Positions 25,691-33,455 of a stretch of 64,000 nucleotides of DNA are shown here, in pieces (position 1 is the first letter of the stretch; each line of letters opens with the position of its first letter). Under the pieces are notes generated by a model. The model saw only the letters and a program-made list of their open reading frames with translations. It made no database searches and was not told where the DNA came from. The DNA is taken from positions 1 through 64,000 of the forward strand of contig NZ_JARGYD010000010.1 in the NCBI RefSeq assembly GCF_029168315.1. Reading direction: 5' to 3'. This DNA is from Psychromarinibacter halotolerans. Lineage in GTDB: Bacteria > Pseudomonadota > Alphaproteobacteria > Rhodobacterales > Rhodobacteraceae. The position numbers and the translations under genes are program-made.

Positions 25691-25726
25691 TTTTCTGTAA
25701 ACTAATTTCTGAAGAGGGAGGAGCGC

Positions 25727-27559
25727 ATGACCGAATCAAGCCTGCGCAGTGTCGAACTGTGGGACGCCGAAGTCGAATGGGAGAAGCGCGACGATGGCAG
25801 CATCCTCGTGTGGCAGAAAGGGGAACTGAACCCCTACCCTGACCGCATGTCGGACCGGATCAAGCATTGGGCGGAAACCGCCCCGGACCGGATCTGGATG
25901 GCCGAGCGTGGCCCCGACACACAGTGGTACCGCGTCAGCTATGCCCAGCTTCTTGCCGACATCCGCGCCATCGGACAGGTGTTGCTGGACCTCGGCCTGT
26001 CGGAAGAGCGCCCGCTGCTGATCCTGTCTGGCAATTCCATCGCCCACGCCGTGATGGCGCTTGGCGCGCAGTATGTCGGTGTCCCGTCGGCGGCGATTGC
26101 GCCCGCTTATGCGCTGGTGTCGGACGGCTATGAAAAACTGAAGTCGGTCCGCGACCAGATCACACCCGGTGCGGTCTTTGCCGAAAACATGGAACGCTTC
26201 GCCCCCGCCGTCGACGCCGTGATGCCGGACCTTCCCCGCCTTGGGGTCGAGGGCGACGGTCTTGCGATGTCGTGGGAAGACGTGCTGGACACCACGCCCA
26301 CGGACGCCGTCGAGGCCGCGAATGCCGCCACCGGCCCTGACACCGTGGCAAAGTTCGTCTTCACCTCGGGGACCACGGGCAATCCGAAGGCTGTGACCAC
26401 AACCCAGCGGATGCTGTGTTCCAACCAAGAGATCGTGGCCGACTGCTTCCGCTATTTCCGCTCCGAACCGCCGGTGCTGCTGGACTGGGCGCCGTGGAAC
26501 CACGTCGCCGCCGGCAACAAGGTGTTCAACATGTGCATCTACCACGGCGGCACCTACTATCTTGACGGCGGCAAGCCCGCGCCGGGCGCCATCGACCTGA
26601 CGATCCGCAACCTTCTGGACGTCTCGCCCAACTGGTACTTCAACGTCCCCGTCGGCTATGAAATGCTGGTCCACGCGATGAAGGAGAACGAAGAGCTTCG
26701 GAAATCCTTCTTCAAGAACCTCAAGCTGATGATGTACGCCGGCGCGGCGATGGCCGAACACACATGGGCCGACCTTGACCGCCTGGCGATCGAAACCACG
26801 GGCGAGCGTGTTCTGCTGGCGACCGGGCTGGGCTCGACCGAGACGGCGCCCTTCGCCTTCTTCTGCACCGAGCCGCAGGACAAACCCGGCAACATCGGCA
26901 TCCCCTCGCGCGAGGTCGTGCTGAAGCTGGTCCCGAACGAGGGCAAGTGGGAAGCGCGGGTCAAAAGCCCGTCGATCACGCCGGGCTACTGGCGCGACCC
27001 GAAGACCTCGGCCGAGCATTTCGACGAGGAAGGCTTCTATCTGATGGGCGACGCGCTGCGTTTCGCCGACCCGGACGATCCGTCCAAGGGCTTTTTCTTC
27101 GACGGGCGTGTGGCCGAGAACTTCAAGCTGGCGACCGGCACCTGGGTTTCCGTCGGCACCCTGCGCGCCAAGCTGACGGACGCGCTTGGCGGGCTGGCGC
27201 GCGACGTGGTGATCGTTGGCGAGGGGCATGAAAGCCTTGGCGCGATGCTGGTGCCGTTCCGCCCGGCCATCGAGAAGATCGTCGACGGCGGGGCGTCGAT
27301 GGACGACGAAACCCTGTTCAACCACCCCACCCTGCGCAGCGAGATCGCGACGCGGCTGGCCGCCTACAACAAGACGGCGACCGGATCGTCGATGCGGATT
27401 CCGCAGGTCATCGTGATGACCGATCCGCTGAACCTTGACCGGGGCGAAGTCACCGACAAGGGCTCGGTCAACCAGCGCGCCGTTCTGCGCAATCACGCCG
27501 AGTTCGCGATGACCCTCTACACCGACGACGACCACGTCATCTTCTCGGGTCAGGGCTGA
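25727..27559 (+). CDS. Feruloyl-CoA synthase-like acyl-CoA ligase (ANL family)
   Basis: This 610-residue adenylate-forming enzyme has the A3 loop FTSGTTGNPKAV at about residues 212-223, the A5 region TGLGSTETAPFAF, and the A7-A8 region LMGDALRFADPDDPSKGFFFDGR. Its length and the DWAPWNHVAAGNKVFN segment are those of feruloyl-CoA synthases rather than short acetyl-CoA synthetases. It activates ferulate, p-coumarate or related acids with ATP and CoA, feeding the divergent crotonase. The expected C-terminal catalytic lysine block is replaced by NRGEVTDKGSVNQRAVLRN, as in this subfamily. Confidence 0.88.
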   Translation: MTESSLRSVELWDAEVEWEKRDDGSILVWQKGELNPYPDRMSDRIKHWAETAPDRIWMAERGPDTQWYRVSYAQLLADIRAIGQVLLDLGLSEERPLLILSGNSIAHAVMALGAQYVGVPSAAIAPAYALVSDGYEKLKSVRDQITPGAVFAENMERFAPAVDAVMPDLPRLGVEGDGLAMSWEDVLDTTPTDAVEAANAATGPDTVAKFVFTSGTTGNPKAVTTTQRMLCSNQEIVADCFRYFRSEPPVLLDWAPWNHVAAGNKVFNMCIYHGGTYYLDGGKPAPGAIDLTIRNLLDVSPNWYFNVPVGYEMLVHAMKENEELRKSFFKNLKLMMYAGAAMAEHTWADLDRLAIETTGERVLLATGLGSTETAPFAFFCTEPQDKPGNIGIPSREVVLKLVPNEGKWEARVKSPSITPGYWRDPKTSAEHFDEEGFYLMGDALRFADPDDPSKGFFFDGRVAENFKLATGTWVSVGTLRAKLTDALGGLARDVVIVGEGHESLGAMLVPFRPAIEKIVDGGASMDDETLFNHPTLRSEIATRLAAYNKTATGSSMRIPQVIVMTDPLNLDRGEVTDKGSVNQRAVLRNHAEFAMTLYTDDDHVIFSGQG

Positions 27560-27567
27560 ACCCAGCC

Positions 27568-27593
27568 GCGGCCGGCAGTCTGCTGTCGGCCGC
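27568..27593 (+). terminator. Terminator-like hairpin after the CoA ligase gene
   Basis: GCGGCCG (27568-27574) pairs with CGGCCGC (27587-27593), with a smaller inner stem. TATT follows. It starts 9 bp after the stop. Confidence 0.5.
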
Positions 27594-27603
27594 TATTGAC
27601 GTC

Positions 27604-27618
27604 GCTTCTCTTTCAAGG
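27604..27618 (-). repeat. Partial inverted copy of the interspersed element tail
   Basis: Read on the minus strand this is CCTTGAAAGAGAAGC, matching the TTTGAAAGAGAAGAAG tail of the elements at 7779-7840 and 42748-42806. Its plus-strand AAGG may serve as the ribosome site of the next gene. Confidence 0.45.
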
Positions 27619-27623
27619 TCTGA

Positions 27624-28673
27624 GTGCCGCGCATGAAAACGGCGTTCATCCATATCGGCACCCACAAGACCGGCACCACGTTTCTTCAGCAGTGGCTGCA
27701 CCGGCATCTGAAACAGATGCAGGACGCGGGCATCTACGTGCCCGAAACCGGCCGGATGCGGAAAGAAGCGCAGCACAAGCACCTGTCCGCCCCGATCCGC
27801 GAATGGCTGCCAGAATCGGACGTGCCGGACATCTGGCAAAGGCTGGGCGCAGAGATCCGCGACCGCCCCGAGGATGTCCTTCTGAGCGCCGAACACTTCA
27901 CCCGGTCGATGCTGGCGACGAACCGCGCCAACCGGCTGATGGCGTACCTTGAAAGCCTTGGCTACCGCGTCGTTCTGATCCTGTTCCTGCGCGATCAGGT
28001 CAGCTACATGAACAGCCGCTACTGCCAGGAAGCCAAGCGGTTCATCACCGTCGGCCCGTTCGAGGCTTATCTGAACCGCTGGCAGAACAACGTCATCTTC
28101 AACTACGACCGGATGACCGCCCGGCTTGAAAGGCTGAACGCCGAACTGCGCGTGTTCCCCTTCCCGCCTCGCGACCAGACGATCCAGTCCGTTCTGGTCG
28201 AGACGCTGGGCATCACCCCCTTCGCGGAACAGCCCGTGGCCCGCGCGAACGAAAGCATGGGACCGAAGACCATCTTCGCGGCACGCCTGTTCGCGAACCG
28301 AACCCGCCTGAACCGCCGCCTGAAGAAACGCGGGCCCGGTGAACGGCAACGGCGCCTGGACGAGCTGCGCCGCCTGACGGCACCGATGCGCAAATCCAAC
28401 TTCGAGCTTGGCTGGAACTCCGACAAGTTCATGGGCTTCACCCCCGAAACCGCCGAGGCCGCGCGCCTGCGCTTCGCCGCAGGCAACGACGAGGTCGCGT
28501 TGCGCTATTGGGGCATGACGTGGGCAGAGATGCACGACTCGATCACCCCGGTGTCGAACGAGATCGACCTTGAAGCGCCCGATCCCGCCGTACTGGCCGA
28601 GGTGCTGGAGTTCATCGAGCCCTTACTGCCCAAGGCCGAACGGATCATCAGTGCGGAAGGCGCTATTTCTTAG
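27624..28673 (+). CDS. Sulfotransferase-like P-loop protein
   Basis: This 349-residue protein begins with IHIGTHKTGTTFLQQWL (about 9-25), which resembles the 5'-phosphosulfate-binding loop of PAPS sulfotransferases. A second region, LILFLRDQVSYMNSRY (about 113-128), resembles the 3'-phosphate motif (R...S). The C-terminal half is basic and poorly conserved to my eye. The start is uncertain: a GTG at 27624 has AAGG five bases upstream, while an ATG at 27633 begins the usual MKTAFIHIG. The acceptor is unknown (glycan or surface polymer). It is not linked to its neighbours by overlap. Confidence 0.72.
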   Translation: MPRMKTAFIHIGTHKTGTTFLQQWLHRHLKQMQDAGIYVPETGRMRKEAQHKHLSAPIREWLPESDVPDIWQRLGAEIRDRPEDVLLSAEHFTRSMLATNRANRLMAYLESLGYRVVLILFLRDQVSYMNSRYCQEAKRFITVGPFEAYLNRWQNNVIFNYDRMTARLERLNAELRVFPFPPRDQTIQSVLVETLGITPFAEQPVARANESMGPKTIFAARLFANRTRLNRRLKKRGPGERQRRLDELRRLTAPMRKSNFELGWNSDKFMGFTPETAEAARLRFAAGNDEVALRYWGMTWAEMHDSITPVSNEIDLEAPDPAVLAEVLEFIEPLLPKAERIISAEGAIS

Positions 28674-28759
28674 GCACTTTCCGTCAGGAATGCGTTTTCG
28701 GGGCCTTCGGACGCTGTGCTGCGTTGCGGCGCGGCCCTGCGCGATCTACATCCACTCGC

Positions 28760-29365
28760 ATGAGTAGCGTACCAAAGGCCGCGGATCGCGGCCTGTCCAT
28801 CGTCATTGTAGAGACCGACCGGGACCGGGCGATGCTGATCGTCGACTCGCTTCGGGACGCTGGCGACTTCGAGATCCACGTCATCGCCGAGGTCACCGGG
28901 CTGGCGCGGCACATCAAGCAGCACAATCCCGATGTCGTGCTGATCGACATCGAGAATCCCTCGCGCGATATGCTGGAAGAACTGGCGCTGGCCTCTGGTC
29001 CGCTGGACCGGCCCGTTGCCATGTTCGTGGACAAGTCCGCCGAGGGGCTGACCGACGCCGCGATCGAGGCGGGCGTGTCCGCCTATGTCGTGGACGGGAT
29101 GAAACCCGACCGCCTGAAACCGATCCTCGACGCCGCCGTCGCCCGGTTCCGCATGTTCCAGCGCATCCGCATGGAACTGGCCGAAACCAAGCGGGCGCTG
29201 GAAGAGCGCAAGGTGATCGACCGCGCCAAGGGCATGCTGATGAAGGCCAAGGGCCTGACCGAGGAAGAGGCCTATGCCCTTCTGCGCAAGACCGCGATGG
29301 ATCAGGGCCGCAAGGTTGCGGACGTCGCGCAGGCGCTGGTGACCGCGGCGGGCCTTCTGTCATGA
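28760..29365 (+). CDS. nasT: NasT, ANTAR-domain RNA-binding antiterminator
   Basis: This 201-residue regulator has an N-terminal receiver-like domain (LSIVIVETDRDRA onward, with LIDIENP and a later VDKS lysine) and a C-terminal ANTAR domain (about 140-195; ERKVIDRAKGMLMKAKGLTEEEAYALLRK). ANTAR proteins bind paired hexaloop hairpins in leader RNA and prevent termination. It overlaps nasS by ATGA. NasS holds NasT inactive until nitrate or nitrite is present. Its probable target is the leader at 30649-30756. Start ATG 28760; the upstream in-frame residues look non-coding. Confidence 0.92.
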   Translation: MSSVPKAADRGLSIVIVETDRDRAMLIVDSLRDAGDFEIHVIAEVTGLARHIKQHNPDVVLIDIENPSRDMLEELALASGPLDRPVAMFVDKSAEGLTDAAIEAGVSAYVVDGMKPDRLKPILDAAVARFRMFQRIRMELAETKRALEERKVIDRAKGMLMKAKGLTEEEAYALLRKTAMDQGRKVADVAQALVTAAGLLS

Positions 29366-30537
29366 CAACGCGGCTGTCGCTGGCCTTCATGCCGCTTCTC
29401 GACGCTGCGCCGATGCTCGTCGCGCAAGAGATGGGCTTTGCCGCGCAGGAAGGGCTGGACCTTGACCTTGTCTCGGCGCCCTCGTGGTCGTCGATCCGCG
29501 ACATGCTGGTGTTCGGTCGGGTGCAGGCGGCGCATATGCTGGCCCCCGTCCCCGTCGCAACCGCGCTTGGACTGGGCGGCGCCGGTGCCGCGCTGTCGGC
29601 GGCGTCCGTGACGTCCGTCAACGGCAATATCCTTGGCGTCAGCAATGCGCTGGCCGAGCGACTGCGCGACGCGGGGCACGGTTTTGACCTGACGGACGCC
29701 GACTCGGCCGGTCGCGCGCTGATCGCCGTGGCGCCGACCCCGTTGCGGATCGGTGTGCCCTTCCCGTTCTCGATGCACGCGGAACTGCTGTATTACTGGC
29801 TGAACGCCTTGGGCCTTCCAGCGCCCCAAGGGGTCGAAATCAAGACCGTCCCGCCGCCGCTGATGGCCGACGCCATCGCCGCCGGAGAGATCGACGCCTT
29901 CTGTGTCGGCGCGCCATGGGGGTCCATCGCGGTCGAGAACGGCGTCGGCGCGCTGCTGCTGGCCGGCTCGGCGATCTGGAGCTTTGCGCCCGAAAAGATC
30001 CTGTGCGTCCGCAACGACTGGGCGGACGAAGAACAGGCGCTGCTGGCCCGTCTGATCCGCGCGGTCTGGCGGGCGGGGCGCTGGCTGGACCAGCCCGACA
30101 GCCGTGGACTGGCGGCAGAGATCCTTGCCCGGCCCGAATATCTGAACCTTGACGCCGAGATCCTTGATCGCGGGCTGACCGGCAGGTTGACGATCAACGG
30201 CGCCGGGGACCAGCGCGAGGTGCCCGACTTCCTTGTGTTCCACGACGGTGCGGCCACTTTCCCGTGGCGCAGTCAGGCGGAATGGATCGCGGTCCAGATG
30301 GCCGCCCGCACCGGGCTTGACCGCGCCACCGCCGCGCGGCTGGGCCGGGCCACGTTCAGGTCCGACATCTACCGCACTGCGATGAAGGACACGAAGGCGG
30401 ATCTGCCCGGCGCCTCGTCGAAGATCGAGGGCGGGCTGGCCGACCGGACCGCCGTCGCGTCGGACGGGGGCAGCCTGCATCTGCTTAGAAACGAGTTCTT
30501 CGACCGCCAGATTTTTGACCCGAAGCGTTTCGAGTGA
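29362..30537 (+). CDS. nasS: NasS, cytoplasmic nitrate/nitrite sensor
   Basis: This 391-residue protein has the NrtA/NasF periplasmic-binding fold (LAFMPLLDAAPMLVAQEMGFAAQEGLDL, then APVPVATALGLG) but no signal peptide, as expected for the cytoplasmic sensor NasS. It shares many landmarks with NrtA encoded 270 bp downstream (FPFSMHAELLYYWLNALG; EVPDFLVFH). It sequesters NasT in the absence of nitrate or nitrite. It is coupled to nasT by ATGA and ends at a hairpin. Confidence 0.92.
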   Translation: MTTRLSLAFMPLLDAAPMLVAQEMGFAAQEGLDLDLVSAPSWSSIRDMLVFGRVQAAHMLAPVPVATALGLGGAGAALSAASVTSVNGNILGVSNALAERLRDAGHGFDLTDADSAGRALIAVAPTPLRIGVPFPFSMHAELLYYWLNALGLPAPQGVEIKTVPPPLMADAIAAGEIDAFCVGAPWGSIAVENGVGALLLAGSAIWSFAPEKILCVRNDWADEEQALLARLIRAVWRAGRWLDQPDSRGLAAEILARPEYLNLDAEILDRGLTGRLTINGAGDQREVPDFLVFHDGAATFPWRSQAEWIAVQMAARTGLDRATAARLGRATFRSDIYRTAMKDTKADLPGASSKIEGGLADRTAVASDGGSLHLLRNEFFDRQIFDPKRFE

Positions 30538-30544
30538 CGCAAAA

Positions 30545-30573
30545 GCGGGCAGCCACCTGGCCTGCCCGCCTTT
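30545..30573 (+). terminator. Hairpin terminator after nasS
   Basis: GCGGGCAG (30545-30552) pairs perfectly with CTGCCCGC (30562-30569), followed by CTTT. The T run is short. It would separate nasTS mRNA from the nrtA transcript. Confidence 0.55.
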
Positions 30574-30586
30574 GGAACAATCCAAA
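30571..30586. promoter_or_regulatory. Perfect inverted repeat upstream of the nrtA leader
   Basis: TTTGGA (30571-30576) and TCCAAA (30581-30586) are separated by ACAA. It lies in the AT-richer stretch where the nrtA promoter should be and could be an operator. I could not identify a convincing NtrC site or promoter hexamers. Confidence 0.35.
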
Positions 30587-30648
30587 CCGCCGACGCGAAC
30601 CCATCGTTATTGATTGCGCCGCCGAATCGCCGCATTCACATCGGTGTC

Positions 30649-30695
30649 GGCAGGCAACGGGGCCAGCCAACGAAATTCTCCCAATGACCGGGTGA
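30649..30695 (+). promoter_or_regulatory. ANTAR two-hairpin RNA target in the nrtA leader
   Basis: Hairpin P1 is GGCAGGC (30649-30655), hexaloop AACGGG, GCCAGCC (30662-30668), a 7-bp stem with a central A-A mismatch. Hairpin P2 is TCTCCC (30677-30682), loop AATGACC, GGGTGA (30690-30695), again with one mismatch (T-T) in the stem. The loops carry A at position 1 and G at position 4, the ANTAR recognition rule, although the P2 loop is seven bases. The linker is 8 bases. A terminator follows 10 bases later, and nasT is encoded just upstream. Confidence 0.75.
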
Positions 30696-30704
30696 TCTGA
30701 GCGC

Positions 30705-30756
30705 AGCCGCTCGATATCTCGCCATCACAATGGCGGGGATGTCGTGCGGCTTTTTT
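30705..30756 (+). terminator. Regulated intrinsic terminator in the nrtA leader
   Basis: AGCCGC (30705-30710) pairs with GCGGCT (30746-30751). The stem continues inward through CGA/TCG, ATC/GAT and CGCCAT/ATGGCG, with two wobble pairs, one T-T mismatch and one bulged G, around a CACA loop. Six Ts (30751-30756) follow. It ends 54 bases before the nrtA ATG, so transcription into the nitrate operon should stop here unless NasT binds the preceding hairpins. Confidence 0.85.
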
Positions 30757-30810
30757 CGTTTGCCCCGGACCCTGAACGTGTCCCGGGCGCAGTCAAGGGA
30801 CGACCCAGAC

Positions 30811-32178
30811 ATGAAGACTTTGATCCTCTCGCTTGCGGCCTCGACCGTGCTGGCATCCGGCGCCTACGCGCAGATGCTGGAACTGGAAAAGGACGAACTG
30901 ACCTTCGGCTTCATCAAGCTGACTGACATGGCCCCGCTCGCCGTGGCTTACGAACAGGGCTATTTCCTCGACGAAGGCCTGTTCGTCACCCTCGAAGCGC
31001 AGGCCAACTGGAAAGTGCTGCTGGACGGCGTCATCGACGGCCAGCTTGACGGCGCGCACATGCTGGCCGGTCAGCCGCTGGCCGCGACCATCGGCTTCGG
31101 CACCGAAGCCCACATCATCACCCCCTTCTCGATGGACCTGAACGGCAACGGCATCACCGTGTCGAATGAAGTCTGGGAAGAGATGAAGCCGAACATCCCG
31201 GCCGATGCCGACGGCAAGCCGATCCACCCGATCTCGGCCGAGGCGCTGGCGCCGGTCGTCGAGAAGTACAAGTCCGAAGGCAAGCCCTTCAACATGGGCA
31301 TGGTGTTCCCGGTTTCGACCCACAACTACGAACTGCGCTACTGGCTGGCCGCTGGCGGTCTGCACCCCGGCTACTACTCGGAAGAGAACATCACCGGCCA
31401 GATCAACGCCGACGTCCTGCTGTCGGTGACCCCGCCGCCGCAGATGCCCGCGACCCTCGAGGCCGGCACCATCTATGGCTACTGCGTGGGCGAGCCGTGG
31501 AACCAGCAGGCCGTGTTCAAAGGCATCGGCGTGCCGGTCATCACCGACTACGAACTGTGGAAGAATAACCCCGAGAAGGTCTTCGGCATCAACGCGGACT
31601 TCGCGGAAGAGAACCCGAACACCACCAAGGCGATCGTCAAGGCGCTGATCCGCGCCGCGATCTGGCTGGACGAGAACGACAACGCCAACCGCATGGAAGC
31701 GGTCGAGATGCTGTCGCGGCCGGAATACGTGGGCGCCGACGCCGAAGTCATCGCGAACTCGATGACCGGCACCTTCGAGTACGAGAAGGGCGACGTTCGT
31801 GAAGTCCCCGACTTCAACGTATTCTTCCGCTACAACGCGACCTACCCGTTCTACTCGGATGCCGTCTGGTACCTGACCCAGATGCGCCGCTGGGGCCAGA
31901 TCACCGAGCACAAGTCCGACGAATGGTACGATGAGGTCGCCAAGTCGGTCTACCGCCCGGACATCTACCTTGAGGCCGCACGCCTGCTGGTCGACGAAGG
32001 TCTCGCCAACGAGGAAGACTTCCCCTGGGACAGCGACGGCTACAAAGAAGCCACGCCCGCCGAGGATATCATCGACGGCATCGCCTACGACGGCCGCACG
32101 CCGAACGCCTATCTCGACAGCCTGCCGATCGGCCTGAAGGGCGAAGAGAAGATCGTCGGCAACGAGGTGCAGGGCTAA
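30811..32178 (+). CDS. nrtA: Nitrate ABC transporter substrate-binding protein
   Basis: This 455-residue periplasmic protein has a signal peptide (MKTLILSLAASTVLASGAYA, cleavage at AYA-Q). The nitrate-binding NrtA/CmpA fold is recognisable from LTFGFIKLTDMAPLAVAYEQGYF and the later YCVGEPWNQQAV. AAGGGA precedes the ATG; the in-frame residues upstream belong to the leader and terminator. It is the first gene of the nitrate operon and the point controlled by the leader. A repeat pair after its stop may let it be made in excess over the membrane components. Confidence 0.93.
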   Translation: MKTLILSLAASTVLASGAYAQMLELEKDELTFGFIKLTDMAPLAVAYEQGYFLDEGLFVTLEAQANWKVLLDGVIDGQLDGAHMLAGQPLAATIGFGTEAHIITPFSMDLNGNGITVSNEVWEEMKPNIPADADGKPIHPISAEALAPVVEKYKSEGKPFNMGMVFPVSTHNYELRYWLAAGGLHPGYYSEENITGQINADVLLSVTPPPQMPATLEAGTIYGYCVGEPWNQQAVFKGIGVPVITDYELWKNNPEKVFGINADFAEENPNTTKAIVKALIRAAIWLDENDNANRMEAVEMLSRPEYVGADAEVIANSMTGTFEYEKGDVREVPDFNVFFRYNATYPFYSDAVWYLTQMRRWGQITEHKSDEWYDEVAKSVYRPDIYLEAARLLVDEGLANEEDFPWDSDGYKEATPAEDIIDGIAYDGRTPNAYLDSLPIGLKGEEKIVGNEVQG

Positions 32179-32193
32179 CCCCCACTTCCTGAG

Positions 32194-32322
32194 CCCTCCC
32201 CCCCTCCCCGGCCCTCCCACCGGGTGGGGGGAGGGAGCGACAGACCGCCAGTGGCTCTTATGACATCGGCCACATGCGACTTTCCCTCCCCCTGAAGGGG
32301 GAGGATCAGGGAGGGGGCCTCC
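32194..32322. repeat. BIME-like pair of palindromes between nrtA and nrtB
   Basis: Two members of a GC-rich palindrome family in opposite orientation: 32194-32237 (CCTCCCCGGCCCTCCC ... GGGGGGAGGGAG) and 32280-32322 (TCCCTCCCCCTGAAGGGGG ... CAGGGAGGGGG). The same family occurs three times at 38908-39093. The 174-bp gap contains nothing else but the nrtB ribosome site. Confidence 0.85.
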
Positions 32323-32352
32323 CTCCGCCAACCCGTTGCAAGGACAGCTGAA

Positions 32353-33435
32353 ATGACCACCGTCGATCCGAACTTTGCCGGGGCCGCAGATCGCGAAACG
32401 CGCAAGGCCCGGCTTTTCACCCGCATCAACAAAGCCGACAAATGGTTCCAGGTCCTGGGCCTGGCGTGGCTTACCCCGATCCTGAAGGCCGCCGCCGGCG
32501 ACAACCCGCGGGCACAGGCCAAGGACATCTGGCGCCTGCTGGGCGTGCCGCTTCTGGCCATCGCCTGTTTCCTTGTGCTGTGGGGCACGCTGGCGCCGAA
32601 GGTGCAGACCTCGCTTGGCGCCGTTCCGGGACCGTCGCAGGTCTGGGCCGAGGCAGTGAACCTGCACGAGGACGCGCAAGCCAAGGCCGAGAAGAAGGCC
32701 AAGTTCGAGGACATGGTCGCCCAGCGCAACGAACGCCTGATCGAGGCCGGCCGCGCGGACGAGGTCAAGACCGTCGCCTACACCGGCGCCCCCAGCTACT
32801 ACGAACAGATCTGGACCTCGATCAAGACCGTGTTCTTCGGCTTCCTGATCGCCACCGCCATCGCCGTGCCGCTGGGCATCGCGGCGGGCCTGTCGGTCAC
32901 CGCGAACTCGGCGCTGAACCCGCTGATCCAGATCTTCAAGCCCGTCTCGCCGCTGGCATGGCTGCCGATCGTGACGATGGTCGTCTCGGCGCTGTACACC
33001 ACCGACGACGGCTGGTTCGCCAAGTCGTTCCTTGTGTCCGCCATCACCGTGACCCTGTGTTCGCTGTGGCCGACGCTGATCAACACCTCGCTGGGCGTGG
33101 CGTCGATCGACAAGGACCTGATCAACGTGTCGAAGGTCCTGAAGATGGGCACCTGGACCAAGATCACCAAGCTGGTTCTGCCCTCGGCGCTGCCCCTGAT
33201 CTTCACCGGCCTGCGCCTGTCGCTGGGCGTTGGCTGGATGGTCCTGATCGCGGCCGAGATGCTGGCGCAGAACCCGGGACTGGGCAAGTTCGTCTGGGAC
33301 GAGTTCCAGAACGGCAGCTCCAGCTCGCTCGCCAAGATCATGGTCGCCGTCTTCACCATCGGCATCATCGGCTTCCTGCTGGATCGCGTGATGTACGCGC
33401 TGCAGTCCCTCTTCACCTTCTCGAACAACCGCTGA
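32353..33435 (+). CDS. nrtB: Nitrate ABC transporter permease
   Basis: This 360-residue inner-membrane protein is an NrtB/SsuC-type permease, with an early helix (LLGVPLLAIACFLVLWGTL) and five more after residue 155. Its coupling loop is ASIDKDLINVSKVLKMGTWTKITKLVLPSALPLIFTG (EAA-type loop). A roughly 80-residue hydrophilic, Lys/Glu-rich insertion after the first helix (about 95-150) makes it longer than cyanobacterial NrtB (about 275). It is followed 20 bp later by nrtC. Confidence 0.92.
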   Translation: MTTVDPNFAGAADRETRKARLFTRINKADKWFQVLGLAWLTPILKAAAGDNPRAQAKDIWRLLGVPLLAIACFLVLWGTLAPKVQTSLGAVPGPSQVWAEAVNLHEDAQAKAEKKAKFEDMVAQRNERLIEAGRADEVKTVAYTGAPSYYEQIWTSIKTVFFGFLIATAIAVPLGIAAGLSVTANSALNPLIQIFKPVSPLAWLPIVTMVVSALYTTDDGWFAKSFLVSAITVTLCSLWPTLINTSLGVASIDKDLINVSKVLKMGTWTKITKLVLPSALPLIFTGLRLSLGVGWMVLIAAEMLAQNPGLGKFVWDEFQNGSSSSLAKIMVAVFTIGIIGFLLDRVMYALQSLFTFSNNR

Positions 33436-33455
33436 GCGGTCTGAAAGGAACGGCC

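Noticed and set aside
25736..27535. 599-codon minus-strand frame opposite the CoA ligase
   Set aside because: Antisense shadow; the plus strand carries a complete ANL enzyme with all motifs.
32442..33455. N-terminal extension of the nrtC frame
   Set aside because: It is an out-of-frame reading of nrtB; the ATG at 33456 has its own ribosome site and begins the ABC domain.
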